DNA from: Burkholderiaceae bacterium
GTDB taxonomy: Bacteria; Pseudomonadota; Gammaproteobacteria; Burkholderiales; Burkholderiaceae_C
DNA: 64,000 nt
Direction of reading: 5' to 3'
Assembly (NCBI GenBank): GCA_017992055.1
Contig: JAGOPK010000005.1
Coordinates: 298,929-362,928, forward strand
Shown: positions 30,142 through 40,752 of the stretch, piece after piece
Layout: each line of letters starts with the position of its first letter
Position numbering within the stretch: position 1 is the stretch's first letter
Notes under the pieces: generated by a model
What the model was told of the DNA's origin: nothing
The model's input: only the letters and a program-made list of their open reading frames with translations
Databases searched by the model: none
Translations under genes and position numbers: made by a program

Positions 30142-30912
30142 ATGAACGAGCTCTTTTCGCTGGCCGGCCGCACGGCCCTGATCACCGGCGGCTCGCGCGG
30201 CATCGGCCGCATGATCGCCGAGGGCTTTCTGCGCCAGGGCGCGCGGGTCTACATCTCGGCGCGCAAGGCCGAGGCCTGCCAGGCCACGGCGGCCGAGCTG
30301 TGTGCGCTGGGCGAATGCGTGGCCCTGCCGGCCGACGTGTCGCGCGCCGAGGGCATCGCCGCGCTGGTGGCGGCCTACACCGAGCGCGAGGGCGGCCGGC
30401 TGGACATCCTGGTCAACAACGCCGGCGCCGCCTGGGGCGCGCCCTTCGACGAGTTCCCCGAGAGCGGCTGGGACAAGGTCGTCGACCTGAACCTGAAGAC
30501 GCCGTTCTTCCTGACCCAGGCCCTGCACGGCCACCTCAGCGTGGCCTCGGCGGCCGGGCCACGGGCCAAGGTCATCCACATCGCCTCCATCGACGGCCAG
30601 ACCGTCAACCCGATGGAGACCTACAGCTATGCCGCCAGCAAGGCCGGCCTGATCCACCTGACCAAGCGCATGGCGCTGCGCCTGGTGGAGGACGGCATCA
30701 TCGTCAACGCCATCTGCCCCGGCGCCTTTGCCAGCGAGATGAACCGCGCCGCCCGCGACGAGGCCGAGGCGGTGGCCGCGCGCATCCCGGCGCGGCGCAT
30801 CGGCGAGGACGCCGACATGGCCGCTGCCGCCATCTACCTGGCCAGCCGCGCCGGCGACTACGTGGTCGGTACCACGCTGACGGTGGACGGCGGCGTCAAC
30901 CTGGTGCGCTGA
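30142..30912 (+). CDS. SDR family oxidoreductase (classical, FabG-like)
   Basis: 256 residues with a complete classical short-chain dehydrogenase set: TGGSRGIGR cofactor loop, NNAG, catalytic Ser in HIASIDG and YAASK (Tyr-x3-Lys), then PGAFASEMN and VDGGVNLVR at the end. The substrate is unknown. GGAGA about 8 bases upstream of the ATG supports the start. Likely an operon with the preceding flavoprotein. Confidence 0.92.
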   Translation: MNELFSLAGRTALITGGSRGIGRMIAEGFLRQGARVYISARKAEACQATAAELCALGECVALPADVSRAEGIAALVAAYTEREGGRLDILVNNAGAAWGAPFDEFPESGWDKVVDLNLKTPFFLTQALHGHLSVASAAGPRAKVIHIASIDGQTVNPMETYSYAASKAGLIHLTKRMALRLVEDGIIVNAICPGAFASEMNRAARDEAEAVAARIPARRIGEDADMAAAAIYLASRAGDYVVGTTLTVDGGVNLVR

Positions 30913-30999
30913 TCGGCCCGGCATCGGGCGCGACTGTGGCAAAGCGGCCACAGCGTGTGCTTTGCCTCGTCCATGCGTGGGGGCTGGGTGGGCCCTCGA

Positions 31000-31027
31000 T
31001 TGACATAGCGCAGGCGCCGGCGATGAT
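31000..31027 (+). promoter_or_regulatory. Candidate sigma-70 promoter for the response-regulator/kinase operon
   Basis: TTGACA (31000-31005) matches the -35 consensus exactly, and GATGAT (31022-31027) matches the -10 at four of six positions with a 16-base spacer. It lies 90 bases before the GTG of the diguanylate cyclase. The rest of the 205-base gap holds no gene. Confidence 0.45.
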
Positions 31028-31117
31028 GCGGGCCTAGCGGTCGTGCCACAGCAGTACCCCGACCCCGGGGGCCGACCGTGCCCGGTCTGCCGGCTTGCTG
31101 GGCGCTGAGGACATGCC

Positions 31118-32069
<952 letters not shown>

Positions 32070-32080
<11 letters not shown>

Positions 32081-35000
32081 AGCCGGCCCCAGCCCTGTCC
32101 AGCCGGCCGCGCCCGGCCCTGCCGCCAGTCTGCTGGCGCCCGGCTCACCGGGGCGTCTGGCCCTGCTGACGCTGCTGTTCGGCCTGGCCCTGACCCTGCT
32201 GGCCGCGCTGATGCAGTCGCGCATGAATGCCTCGCTGGCGCGCGAGCGCATGGACGCCCGCGCCGCGCGCCTGGCCGACCAGCTGCAGCAGCGCATGCGC
32301 ACCTACGAGTACGGCCTGCGCGGCACCCGGGGTGCGGTGCTGGCGGCCAACGGCGGCATCGACCGCGCCGGCTTTGCGCGCTACCAGCGCTCGCGCGATG
32401 TCGAGCAGGAGTTTCCCGGCGCGCTGGGCTTCGGCTTCATCCGCCGCGTGCCGGCGGCCGAGCTGCCAGCCTTCGTGGCCGCCGCCGCGGCCGATGGCTG
32501 GCCGGGCTTTGCGCTGCGCACGCTGACGCCTGCGGGCCCGGCCGGCGGGCCGGCGGCTGCACCCGCCGACCACTATGTGATCCAGTACATCGAGCCGGTG
32601 CCCGGCAACCGCGAGGCGCTGGGCCTGGACGTCGGCTCCGAACCCGGCCGGCGTGCCGCAGCCGACCGCGCCATGCTCAGCGGCGAGGCCACGCTGACGC
32701 TGCCGCTGACCCTGGCCCAGGCCAGCGGTCGGCCGCAGCGCGGCCTGGTGCTGATGCTGCCGATCTACCGCCCCGGCGCCGACAGCGCCACGCCCGAGGC
32801 GCGGCGCCGGGCCCTGCTGGGCTGGTCGTATGCGCCGCTGCTGATCGACGAGGTGCTGACCGACATCGAGCTGGCCGAGCCCGGCTTTGCGCTGCTGCTG
32901 GGCGACAGCACGCCGCTGGCGCCCGGCGCCACCGCGCCGGCCGAGCCGCTGCCGCTGTTCGCCTCGGCCGATGCCAACCGGCCGGCCGCCGGCGGCCTGT
33001 CGCGCCAGCTGGCGCGGCCGCTGTTCGGCCGCGTCTGGACGCTGGAGCTGCGCGCCCGGCCGGCCTTTCTGCAGGAGCTGAACCTGGTGCCGCCGTCGGC
33101 GGTGGCCGCCGCCGGCACCCTGGCCAGCCTGCTGCTGGCGGCCCTGCTGGGCCTGCGCCGCCTGGGCCGTGAGCGTGGCCGCCAGGCGCGCGCGGCGCAG
33201 GCGCGGCTGGTGACGATTGCCGAGAACTCCAGCGACGCCATCATCAGCGAGGGCCTGGACGGCATGGTCACCGGCTGGAACCGCGCCGCCGAACGCATCT
33301 TCGGCTGGCGCTCCGACGAGGCCCTGGGCCGCTCGCTGGCCGAGCTGATCGGCACCGGCGACAGCGCCGGCGAGACGCGGCTGATCCTGCAGCGCGTGGC
33401 CGCCGGCGAAACCCTGGCCGCCTTCGACGCCGTGCGCCGCCACCGCGACGGCCGCCTGGTCGACGTGTCCATCGCCGCCGCGCCCATCACCGACGGCACC
33501 GGCCGCATCGTCGGCGTCGGCAAGAGCCTGCGCGACATCAGCGCCCGGCGCACGCTGGAGCGCCAGCTGCAGGCCTTTGCCGCGACGCTGGAGCGCCAGG
33601 TGGCCGAGCGCACGGCCCAGCTGGAGGCGGCGCGCCGCGACCTGAAGACCATCCTCGATGCGCTGCCGTCCCTGGTCGGCTACTGGGACCGGCAGCGCGT
33701 CAACCGCTTTGCCAACCTGGCCTACCACCGGCGCTTCGGCCTGCCGCCCGACAGCATGCCGGGCCGCCACATGCGCGAGGTCATGGGCGCCGAGCTGTAC
33801 GACAGCGTGCGCCCCTACATCGACGCCGCGCTGCGTGGCGAGCCGCAGCGCTTCGAGCGCGAGAGCCCGCGGCCCGACGGCCGCGGCAGCTGGCATCTGC
33901 TGGCGCATTACGTGCCCGACCGCGTGGATGGCGAGGTGCGCGGCTTCTATGCGCTGGTGCACGACGTCAGCGAGCTGAAGGCGGTGCAGCAGGACCTGGC
34001 GCGCCAGCGCGAGCAGCTGGCCCGCGAGCAGGAGCGCCTGGCCGACAGCGAGGCCTTTCTGGCCCGCGCCGGCCGCGTGGCGCGTGTCGGCGGCTGGCAG
34101 CTGGACGTTGCCACGCGGGCGCTGCAGTGGACCGAGCAGACGCGGCGCATCCACGAGGTGGCCGACGACTACCAGCCGGCGCTGGACAGCGGCGTCGCCT
34201 TCTACACGCCGGCCTCGCAGCAGCAGATCCAGGCCCTGCTGCAGCGCGCGCTGGACACCGGCCAGGCCTGGGACGAGGAGCTGGAGCTGGTCAGTGCGCG
34301 CGGCCGGCGCCTGTGGGTGCGCGTGGTCGGCGAGGTCGAGTACATCCAGGATGCCGACGGCCAGCGGCGGCCGCAGCGCCTGATCGGCTCGCTGCAGGAC
34401 ATCACCGACCGCCGCGAGGCCGACGAGGCACTGCGCCGCGTGCGTGCCGCCGAGGCCGCCAATGCCGCCAAGAGCGCCTTCCTGGCCCATGTCAGCCACG
34501 AGATCCGCACGCCGCTGAATGCGGTGATCGGCTTCACCCACCTGCTGGCGCACAGTGCGCTGGACGAGGAGCAGCGGCGCAGCGTCGAGCACATCGAGAC
34601 CGCCAGCCGCGCCCTGCTGGGCCTGATCGACGACGTGCTGGACCTGTCGCGCATCGAGGCCGGCCAGATGGCGCTGGACGAGGCGCCGTTCGACCTGGCC
34701 CAGTTGCTGCGCGAGCTGCAGGGCGTGCTGGCGCCGCAGGCCCAGGAGAAGGGCCTGGCCCTGTCGCTGCGCCTGGCGCCCGAGCTGCCCACGGCCCTGG
34801 TCGGCGATGCCTCGCGCCTGCGCCAGGTGCTGACCAATCTGCTGGCCAATGCCATCAAGTTCACCCAGCAGGGCCAGGTCACGCTGGACGTGCGCAGCGC
34901 CGACGATGCGCCCGCGGTCGGCGACGGCGCCCAGGTCCACCTGCACTGCACGGTGGAGGACACCGGCATCGGCATCGCCCCGCAGGCCCAGGAGCAGCTG

Positions 35001-36425
35001 TTCCGGCCCTTCACCCAGGCCGATGCGGCCACGCACCAGCGCTTTGGCGGCACCGGCCTGGGCCTGTCCATCGTGCGCCGCCTGGTCGAGCGCATGGGCG
35101 GGCGCGTCGGCCTGCACAGCACGCCCGGCGTCGGCAGCCGCTTCTGGTTCACGCTGGCGCTGCGGCAGGCGCCGTCGCGGGCGGATGACGAGGCCGCCGC
35201 GGCCGAGCCGCCGCCCGCCGCCGAGGCCGAGCTGGACCCGGACCTGCTGGCCCTGCCCGGCGTGCGCCTGCTGGCGGTGGACGACAGCCCGCTGAACCTG
35301 GAGCTGCTGCAGCGCCTGCTGGTGCGCGAAGGCGCCCAGGTGCTGGCCTGCACCGACGGCCGCAGCGCGCTGGAGCTGCTGCGCGACCGCGAGACGGCCA
35401 TCGACGCGGTGCTGATGGACCTGCAGATGCCCGAGCTGGACGGCGAGGCCACGACACGCCGGCTGCGCGCCGAGCCCGGCCTGGCGCGGCTGCCGGTGAT
35501 CGCGCTGACCGCCGGCGCCCTGGTGTCCGAGCGCGAGCGCGCGCTGGCCGCCGGCATGGACGCCTTCCTGGCCAAGCCGCTGGCGCCGGCCCTGCTGCTG
35601 CGCACGCTGCGGGGCCTGGTCGAGCGCCGGCGCGGCGCGCCGCTGCCGCAGGTGCCGCGGCCGCAGCCGGCGGCGGCCACGGCGGCGGCCGCCGCCTCCT
35701 CACCATCCTCCGAGGCCATGGCCGCGGCCTCGACGGCGGCGATGGCCTCGGTGGCCCGGGCACTGGCGCCGGCCGACCTGGTCGAGCCGCTGCCCCAGGC
35801 GGCAGCGCTGGCCTGGCCGCAGCTCGATGGCGTCGACCTGGCCGAGGCCGAGGCCGTGCTCGGCCCCGATCCCCAGGCCTTTGCGCGGCTGATGCAGCGC
35901 CTGCTGCAGGAAGCCGCGCCGTTTGCCCAGGCCACGCCGCCGGCCATGCCCGATGCCGCCAGCCGCCAGCACCGGCTGCAGCGCCTGCACCGGCTGCGCG
36001 GCAGCGCCGGCATGCTGGGTGCACGTGCGCTGCAGCAGGCGCTGGCCGAGGCCGAGGCCGCGCTGCGGGCGGCGCTGGCCGCCTCATCCGAGGGGGCCGA
36101 CGCGGCCGAGCCGCCCGCCGTGCCGGCCACGGTCTGGGCCGAGCTGGCGCAGCAGGTGCAGCGGCTGCAGCAGCAGGCGCCCGGGCTGGCGCCCTGGCTG
36201 GCGACGGCCACACCGGCGCCGGCCTCGGGCAGCGGTCCCGAGGCCGCCGAACTGCAGGCCTGGCGGGCCCTGCTGGCCCAGCACGACCTGGCCGCGGTGA
36301 CGCGCTTCCAGGCGCTGGCACCGGGCCTGCGCGCGGTGCTGGACGGGCCGCGCTACCGCCAGCTGGAGGCGGCGGTGCAGGCGCTGGAGTTCGAGGCCGC
36401 GGCGGCCCTGGTGGCGGCGCTGTAG
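32070..36425 (+). CDS. CHASE-PAS hybrid histidine kinase with REC and HPt
   Basis: 1451 residues. TM1 ~28-50, a periplasmic CHASE domain (~80-290; RTYEYGLRGTRGAV, FGFIRRV), TM2 ~345-365, PAS domains at ~385-490 and ~530-640 and a PAS-like fold at ~665-785, HisKA His810 (AHVSHEIRTPLNAVIGF), HATPase (DTGIGIAP, GGTGLGLSIV), REC Asp1117 (VLMDLQMPELDG) and an HPt with His1307 (LHRLRGSAGMLGA). GTG start at 32070 overlaps the diguanylate cyclase by 11 bases; these are a likely cognate pair. CHASE domains sense small extracellular ligands, not identified here. Confidence 0.93.
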
Positions 36426-36447
36426 CCGATGCGGCGGCCGGCGCCGC

Positions 36448-37302
36448 TCAGCCCAGCTGGGCCATGGCCTGGCCCATGCGGATGGCACCGGCCGGCGCCC
36501 AGTCCGGGTTGAAGCGCAGCGGCCCGGCCGGGAACAGCATCACCACCGTGCTGCCCAGCAGGAAGCGGCCCATCTCGGCGCCCTGGGCCAGCTCGACCGC
36601 GCTGCCCTCGTAGTGCCAGCGCTGCAGCTGGCCGGAGCGTGGCGGATTGACCTGGCCATGCCAGACCGTGGCCATGCTGCCGACGATGGTGGCGCCCACC
36701 AGCACCAGCACGAAGGGCCGGCCGGCGGCATCGTCGAACACGCAGACCACGCGCTCGTTGCGCGCAAACAGCCCCGGCACGCCCCGCGCCGTGGTCGGGT
36801 TGACCGAGAACAGCTCGCCCGGCACATGGATCATCTGGCGCAGCCGGCCGGCGCAGGGCATGTGGATGCGGTGGTAGTCGCGCGGGCTCAGGTACAGCGT
36901 GGCAAACCAGCCGTCGGCATAGGGCGCGGCCAGCGCCGCGTCGCCGCCGACCAGGGCGGTGGTGCTGTAGCCATGGCCCTTGGCCTGGAACACCTGGTCG
37001 GCGGCGATGCGGCCGAACTGGCTGATGGCACCGTCCACCGGGCTGATCAGCGCGGCGCTGGCCAGCGGCCGCGCGCCCGGCCGCAGCGCCCGGGTGAAGA
37101 AGGCATTGAAGCTGGCATAGGCCGCCGGATCGGGATCGGCGGCCTCGGCCATGTCGACGCCGTAGCGCTGGATGAAGCGACGGATGGTCCAGGTGGTCAG
37201 CGCCCCCGACTCGCGCCGCGCCAGCGCGCCCGCGGCCTCGGTCAGCAATCGCTTGGGCAGCAGGTACTGGGGCAGGACGGCGAGGCGGTCGTTCAAGGCC
37301 AT
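36448..37302 (-). CDS. psd: Phosphatidylserine decarboxylase proenzyme
   Basis: 284 residues. Converts phosphatidylserine to phosphatidylethanolamine at the inner membrane. The self-cleavage motif LGST, with Ser251 becoming the pyruvoyl group, is present, as are the FNAFFTRALRPGARP, SPVDGAIS and YLSPRDYHRIHMP signatures. Length matches the bacterial PSD-B type. It converges with the CHASE kinase (22-base gap) and is divergent from map. Confidence 0.96.
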   Translation of the reverse strand: MALNDRLAVLPQYLLPKRLLTEAAGALARRESGALTTWTIRRFIQRYGVDMAEAADPDPAAYASFNAFFTRALRPGARPLASAALISPVDGAISQFGRIAADQVFQAKGHGYSTTALVGGDAALAAPYADGWFATLYLSPRDYHRIHMPCAGRLRQMIHVPGELFSVNPTTARGVPGLFARNERVVCVFDDAAGRPFVLVLVGATIVGSMATVWHGQVNPPRSGQLQRWHYEGSAVELAQGAEMGRFLLGSTVVMLFPAGPLRFNPDWAPAGAIRMGQAMAQLG

Positions 37303-37406
37303 GGTGGAGGGCGGGGCCGGCGGGCGGGGTGGGGCAGTGTATCGAGCCGTCCGGCGGCGGCGCTGCCAACCGGCTAGAGTCAGCGCCTCACGCCGGACTC
37401 CAGACC

Positions 37407-38219
37407 ATGCTGACTTCTGCCCTGATCAAGCCGCCCGAAGGCCTGTCGCGCATGCGCGAGGCCTCGGCCATCGTCGCCGCGGCGCTGGAGATGATCGCCG
37501 CCCATGTGCGCCCCGGCGTGACCACGGCCGCGCTGGACCGCCTGTGCCATGACTTCATCGTCGCCCACGGCGGCGTGCCGGCCTGCGTGGGCTACCAGGG
37601 CTACCGCCACGCCAGCTGCATCTCGGTCAACCAGGTGGTCTGCCATGGCGTGCCGGGCGACAAGGCCTTGCGCGACGGTGACCTGCTGAACATCGACCTG
37701 GTGGCGGCGGTGGACGGCTGGCATGGCGACTCCAGCGCCATGTTCATCGCCGGCCGGCCGACCGTGGCCGCCGAGCGCCTGGCGCGGCTGACGCAGCAGG
37801 CGCTGTACCTGGGCATGCTGGCGGTGAAGCCCGGCGCGCGCATCGGCGACATCGGCGCGGCCATCCAGCGCCATGCCCAGGCCCATGGCCTGTCGGTGGT
37901 GCGCGACTACGGCGGCCACGGCATCGGCCGGCAGATGCACGAGGCGCCCGAGGTGCTGCACTACCGCACGGGCTCGCCCGGCGTGACGCTGCTGCCGGGC
38001 ATGACCTTCACCATCGAGCCCATGCTCAATGCCGGCAGCCACCACTGCCGCACGCTGGCCGACGGCTGGACCGTGGTCACGCGCGACCGCTCGCTGTCGG
38101 CGCAATGGGAGCACACGGTGCTGGTCACCGACCACGGCGCCGAGCCGCTGACGCTGCGCCCGTCCGAGCGTGCCGGCTGGCAGGCCTTTGTGGCCGAGCA
38201 GCGCGGCGTGGCCGGCTGA
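37407..38219 (+). CDS. map: Methionine aminopeptidase, type I
   Basis: 270 residues. Removes N-terminal Met. The metal ligands are visible in NIDLVAAVDGWHGDSS (two Asp), GGHGIGRQMHEAP (His), TFTIEPM (Glu) and QWEHTVLVT (Glu); a substrate His lies in YRHASCISVNQ. Start ATG at 37407. It stands alone rather than with rpsB, so this may be a second Map copy; another copy is likely elsewhere in the genome. Confidence 0.94.
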   Translation: MLTSALIKPPEGLSRMREASAIVAAALEMIAAHVRPGVTTAALDRLCHDFIVAHGGVPACVGYQGYRHASCISVNQVVCHGVPGDKALRDGDLLNIDLVAAVDGWHGDSSAMFIAGRPTVAAERLARLTQQALYLGMLAVKPGARIGDIGAAIQRHAQAHGLSVVRDYGGHGIGRQMHEAPEVLHYRTGSPGVTLLPGMTFTIEPMLNAGSHHCRTLADGWTVVTRDRSLSAQWEHTVLVTDHGAEPLTLRPSERAGWQAFVAEQRGVAG

Positions 38220-38222
38220 GGT

Positions 38223-38873
38223 TCAGGCGACCTCGGGCCGCAGCCAGGGCGCGGCCGCGGGCCGCTGCCCCAGCCGGTCCAGCCAGGCCATCACCGCCGG
38301 CAGCGGCGGCCGCTCGCCGTCGGCCATCGGCGTGTGACGCCAGCGGTGGGCCGACAGGCCCAGCACCACGTCGGCCAGCGTGAAGTCGCCGCCGGTGACA
38401 TGGGCGCCGCTGGCCTGCAGCTGCGCTTCCAGCCGCGCCATCTGCCGGTTCCAGGCCTGCAGGCTGGCGGCCACCGCGTCGGCGGGCTGGGGCTGGCCGC
38501 GCACACGCGCCAGAAAGGCGGCGCGCCAGGCCGGGTTCAGCTCGGCGATCTGCCAGTCCATCCACTGCTCCACCTGGGCCGCGGCCCAGGGCGGGCCGGG
38601 CAGCAGCCGGGTGTCGCCGGCCTGGCGCACCAGCCAGCGGCACAGGCTGTTCGATTCCCAGCGCGCCGTGCCGTCGGCCTGCACCCACACCGGCACCATG
38701 GCATGCGGGTTCAGCGCGGTGAACTGCGGTGCCTGCGGCGAGCGCGTGGCGCCGCCCCAGTCCTCGCGCACGAAGTCGCGGCCTTCGGCCAGGCCCAGCT
38801 CGGCGGCGGTCCACAGCAGCTTGCGCACATTGATCGAGCCGGGCTGGCCGAGCAGCCGGGGCAGCCCCGCCAT
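38223..38873 (-). CDS. Glutathione S-transferase family protein
   Basis: 216 residues. Thioredoxin-fold N-terminus (LLGQPGSINVRKLLWTAAELGL, NPHAMVPVWV, WESNSLCRWL with the glutathione-contacting ES pair) and an all-helical C-terminal domain (FTLADVVLGLSAHRW, the N-capping-box region). Substrate unknown. Start ATG at 38873 overlaps the upstream SDR stop (TGATG), so the two are coupled. Confidence 0.9.
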   Translation of the reverse strand: MAGLPRLLGQPGSINVRKLLWTAAELGLAEGRDFVREDWGGATRSPQAPQFTALNPHAMVPVWVQADGTARWESNSLCRWLVRQAGDTRLLPGPPWAAAQVEQWMDWQIAELNPAWRAAFLARVRGQPQPADAVAASLQAWNRQMARLEAQLQASGAHVTGGDFTLADVVLGLSAHRWRHTPMADGERPPLPAVMAWLDRLGQRPAAAPWLRPEVA

Positions 38874-39661
38874 CAGAACGTGCCCGGGTAGGCGCCGCCG
38901 TCGATCAGCAGGTTCTGGCCGGTCAGGTAGCCGGCCTGGGCGCTGCAGACGAAGGCGCACAGCGCGCCAAACTCGTCGGCGCTGCCAAAGCGGCCGGCCG
39001 GGATGGTCTTGGCGCGGCGCGCGGCAATGTCGGCCACGGCCAGGCCTTCCTTGGCCGCCGCGCCCTTCAGCGTGGTCTGCAGCCGGTCGGTGTCGAAGGC
39101 GCCGGGCAGCAGGTTGTTGATCGTGACATTGCGCCCGGCCAGGCGCGGCTGGCGCGACAGGCCGGCGATGAAGCCGGTGAGGCCCGAGCGCGCGCCGTTG
39201 GACAGGCCCAGGATGTCGATCGGCGCCTTCACCGCGCCCGAGGTGATGTTGACGATGCGGCCGAAGCCGCGCTGGGCCATCGCATCCACCGTGGCCTTGA
39301 TCAGCGCGATCGGCGTCAGCATGTTGGCATCCAGGGCCTTGATCCAGGCCTCGCGGTCCCAGTCGCGGAAGTCGCCGGGCGGCGGCCCGCCGGCGTTGTT
39401 GACCAGGATGTCCACCTGTGGGCAGGCGGCCAGCGCGGCGGTGCGGCCGGCCTCGGTGGTGATGTCGCCGGCCACCGCCTGCACGGTGATGCCGGGGTAC
39501 AGCGCACGCAGCTCGGCGGCGGTGGCCTGCAAGGCCTCGGCGCCGCGGGCGGTGATGACCAGGTTCACGCCCTCGCGCGCCAGCGCCGCCGCGCAGCCGC
39601 GGCCCAGCCCCTTGCTGGCGGCGCAGACCAGCGCCCATTTGCCGTTCAGTCCCAGGTCCAT
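38873..39661 (-). CDS. SDR family protein lacking the catalytic Tyr and Lys
   Basis: 262 residues with a Rossmann cofactor loop (CAASKGLGRG) and NNAGGPPPG, but where classical SDRs have Tyr-x3-Lys this protein reads SNGAR, i.e. Ser and Arg, after a Ser-containing NITSGAVKAP. It is therefore an atypical SDR whose chemistry is uncertain. ATG at 39661 with GGAG 8 bases upstream is preferred over the ATG at 39682. It is paired with a GST gene. Confidence 0.87.
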   Translation of the reverse strand: MDLGLNGKWALVCAASKGLGRGCAAALAREGVNLVITARGAEALQATAAELRALYPGITVQAVAGDITTEAGRTAALAACPQVDILVNNAGGPPPGDFRDWDREAWIKALDANMLTPIALIKATVDAMAQRGFGRIVNITSGAVKAPIDILGLSNGARSGLTGFIAGLSRQPRLAGRNVTINNLLPGAFDTDRLQTTLKGAAAKEGLAVADIAARRAKTIPAGRFGSADEFGALCAFVCSAQAGYLTGQNLLIDGGAYPGTF

Positions 39662-39692
39662 CGTCTTGCTCCGTCGTGTCAATCGTTGGGGG

Positions 39693-40625
39693 TCACTTGC
39701 TGCGCGCCAGCCAGGTCACGCTGGCCAGCACGCACAGGGTGCCGGCGACCAGCCAGCCGGTGAAGGGCTCGTCCAGCAGGGCCACGCCCAGCAGGATGGT
39801 GGAGATGGGCCCGACCATGCCCAGCTGCGAGCTGCGCGCGGCGCCGATGCGCTCCACCGCCATCATCACCATCAGCACCGGCGCCACGGTGCAGGCCGTG
39901 CCGTTGAGCAGCGACAGCCACCAGACCGGCGTGGCCACGCCGTGCAGCGTGTCCAGCGGCCGCAGCAGCACAAACTGCAGCAGGCACAGCCCGCAGGCCA
40001 CGCTGCTGGCCCAGCCGGCCAGGCGCAGCGAGCCCAGGCGGCGCACCACCTCGCCGCTGTAGATCAGGTACAGCGCATAGCTCAGCGTGCTGGCCAGCAC
40101 CAGGCCGGCGCCCAGCATCACGCGCGGGCCCTCCAGGCTCAGCTCCTGGCCGAACACCAGCAGCAGGCCGCCATAGCCCAGGGCCATCGCGGCCCAGGTC
40201 TGCCAGCTTGGCGGCGTGCCGCGGCGCGAGCCCAGCAGCAGCGACAGCAGGGTCACCACGGTGGGCGTCAGGTACAGGATCAGGCGCTCCAGGCTGGCGC
40301 TGATGTACTGCAGGCCGATGAAGTCCAGCGTGCTGGCCAGGTAGTAGCCCGAGAAGCCCAGCCCGGCCACGGCCAGCAGGTCGCGGCGCTGCAGCGCCGG
40401 GCGGCCACGTCCGGCCCACCAGGCCATGGCGACGAAAAACGGCAGCGCCACCAGCATGCGCAGCGCCACCAGCGTCAGCGCGTCGACCGGATGGCGGTAG
40501 GCCAGCTTGGCGATGATGGCCTTGCCCGAAAACGCCACCGCGCCGGCCAGCGCCAGCGCCACGCCATGCCAGGCCGGGCTGCTGCGGAGGCTGCTGGGCG
40601 CGGCGGGCGTGTGCATCGGCGGCAT
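39693..40625 (-). CDS. EamA family (drug/metabolite) transporter
   Basis: About 310 residues with ten hydrophobic segments in two EamA halves (FSGKAIIAKLAYRHPV...; LEGPRVMLGAGLVLASTLSYALYLIYSGEV). Probable inner-membrane exporter or metabolite carrier of unknown substrate. Two ATGs (40625 and 40616) are possible and neither has a clear Shine-Dalgarno. It ends 31 bases before the SDR start on the same strand and is divergent from the MASE1-like kinase. Confidence 0.88.
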   Translation of the reverse strand: MPPMHTPAAPSSLRSSPAWHGVALALAGAVAFSGKAIIAKLAYRHPVDALTLVALRMLVALPFFVAMAWWAGRGRPALQRRDLLAVAGLGFSGYYLASTLDFIGLQYISASLERLILYLTPTVVTLLSLLLGSRRGTPPSWQTWAAMALGYGGLLLVFGQELSLEGPRVMLGAGLVLASTLSYALYLIYSGEVVRRLGSLRLAGWASSVACGLCLLQFVLLRPLDTLHGVATPVWWLSLLNGTACTVAPVLMVMMAVERIGAARSSQLGMVGPISTILLGVALLDEPFTGWLVAGTLCVLASVTWLARSK

Positions 40626-40752
40626 TCTAGGAAGCACGCAGCCTGGCCACCGTTCGAGGCTGTGCAAGCCAGCATTCGCGGCACTTTGCCGACGCCACCG
40701 GCCCGGCGGCCAAGGATGCGGCGATACTCGCCCGCGACCTTCCCGCGCCACC

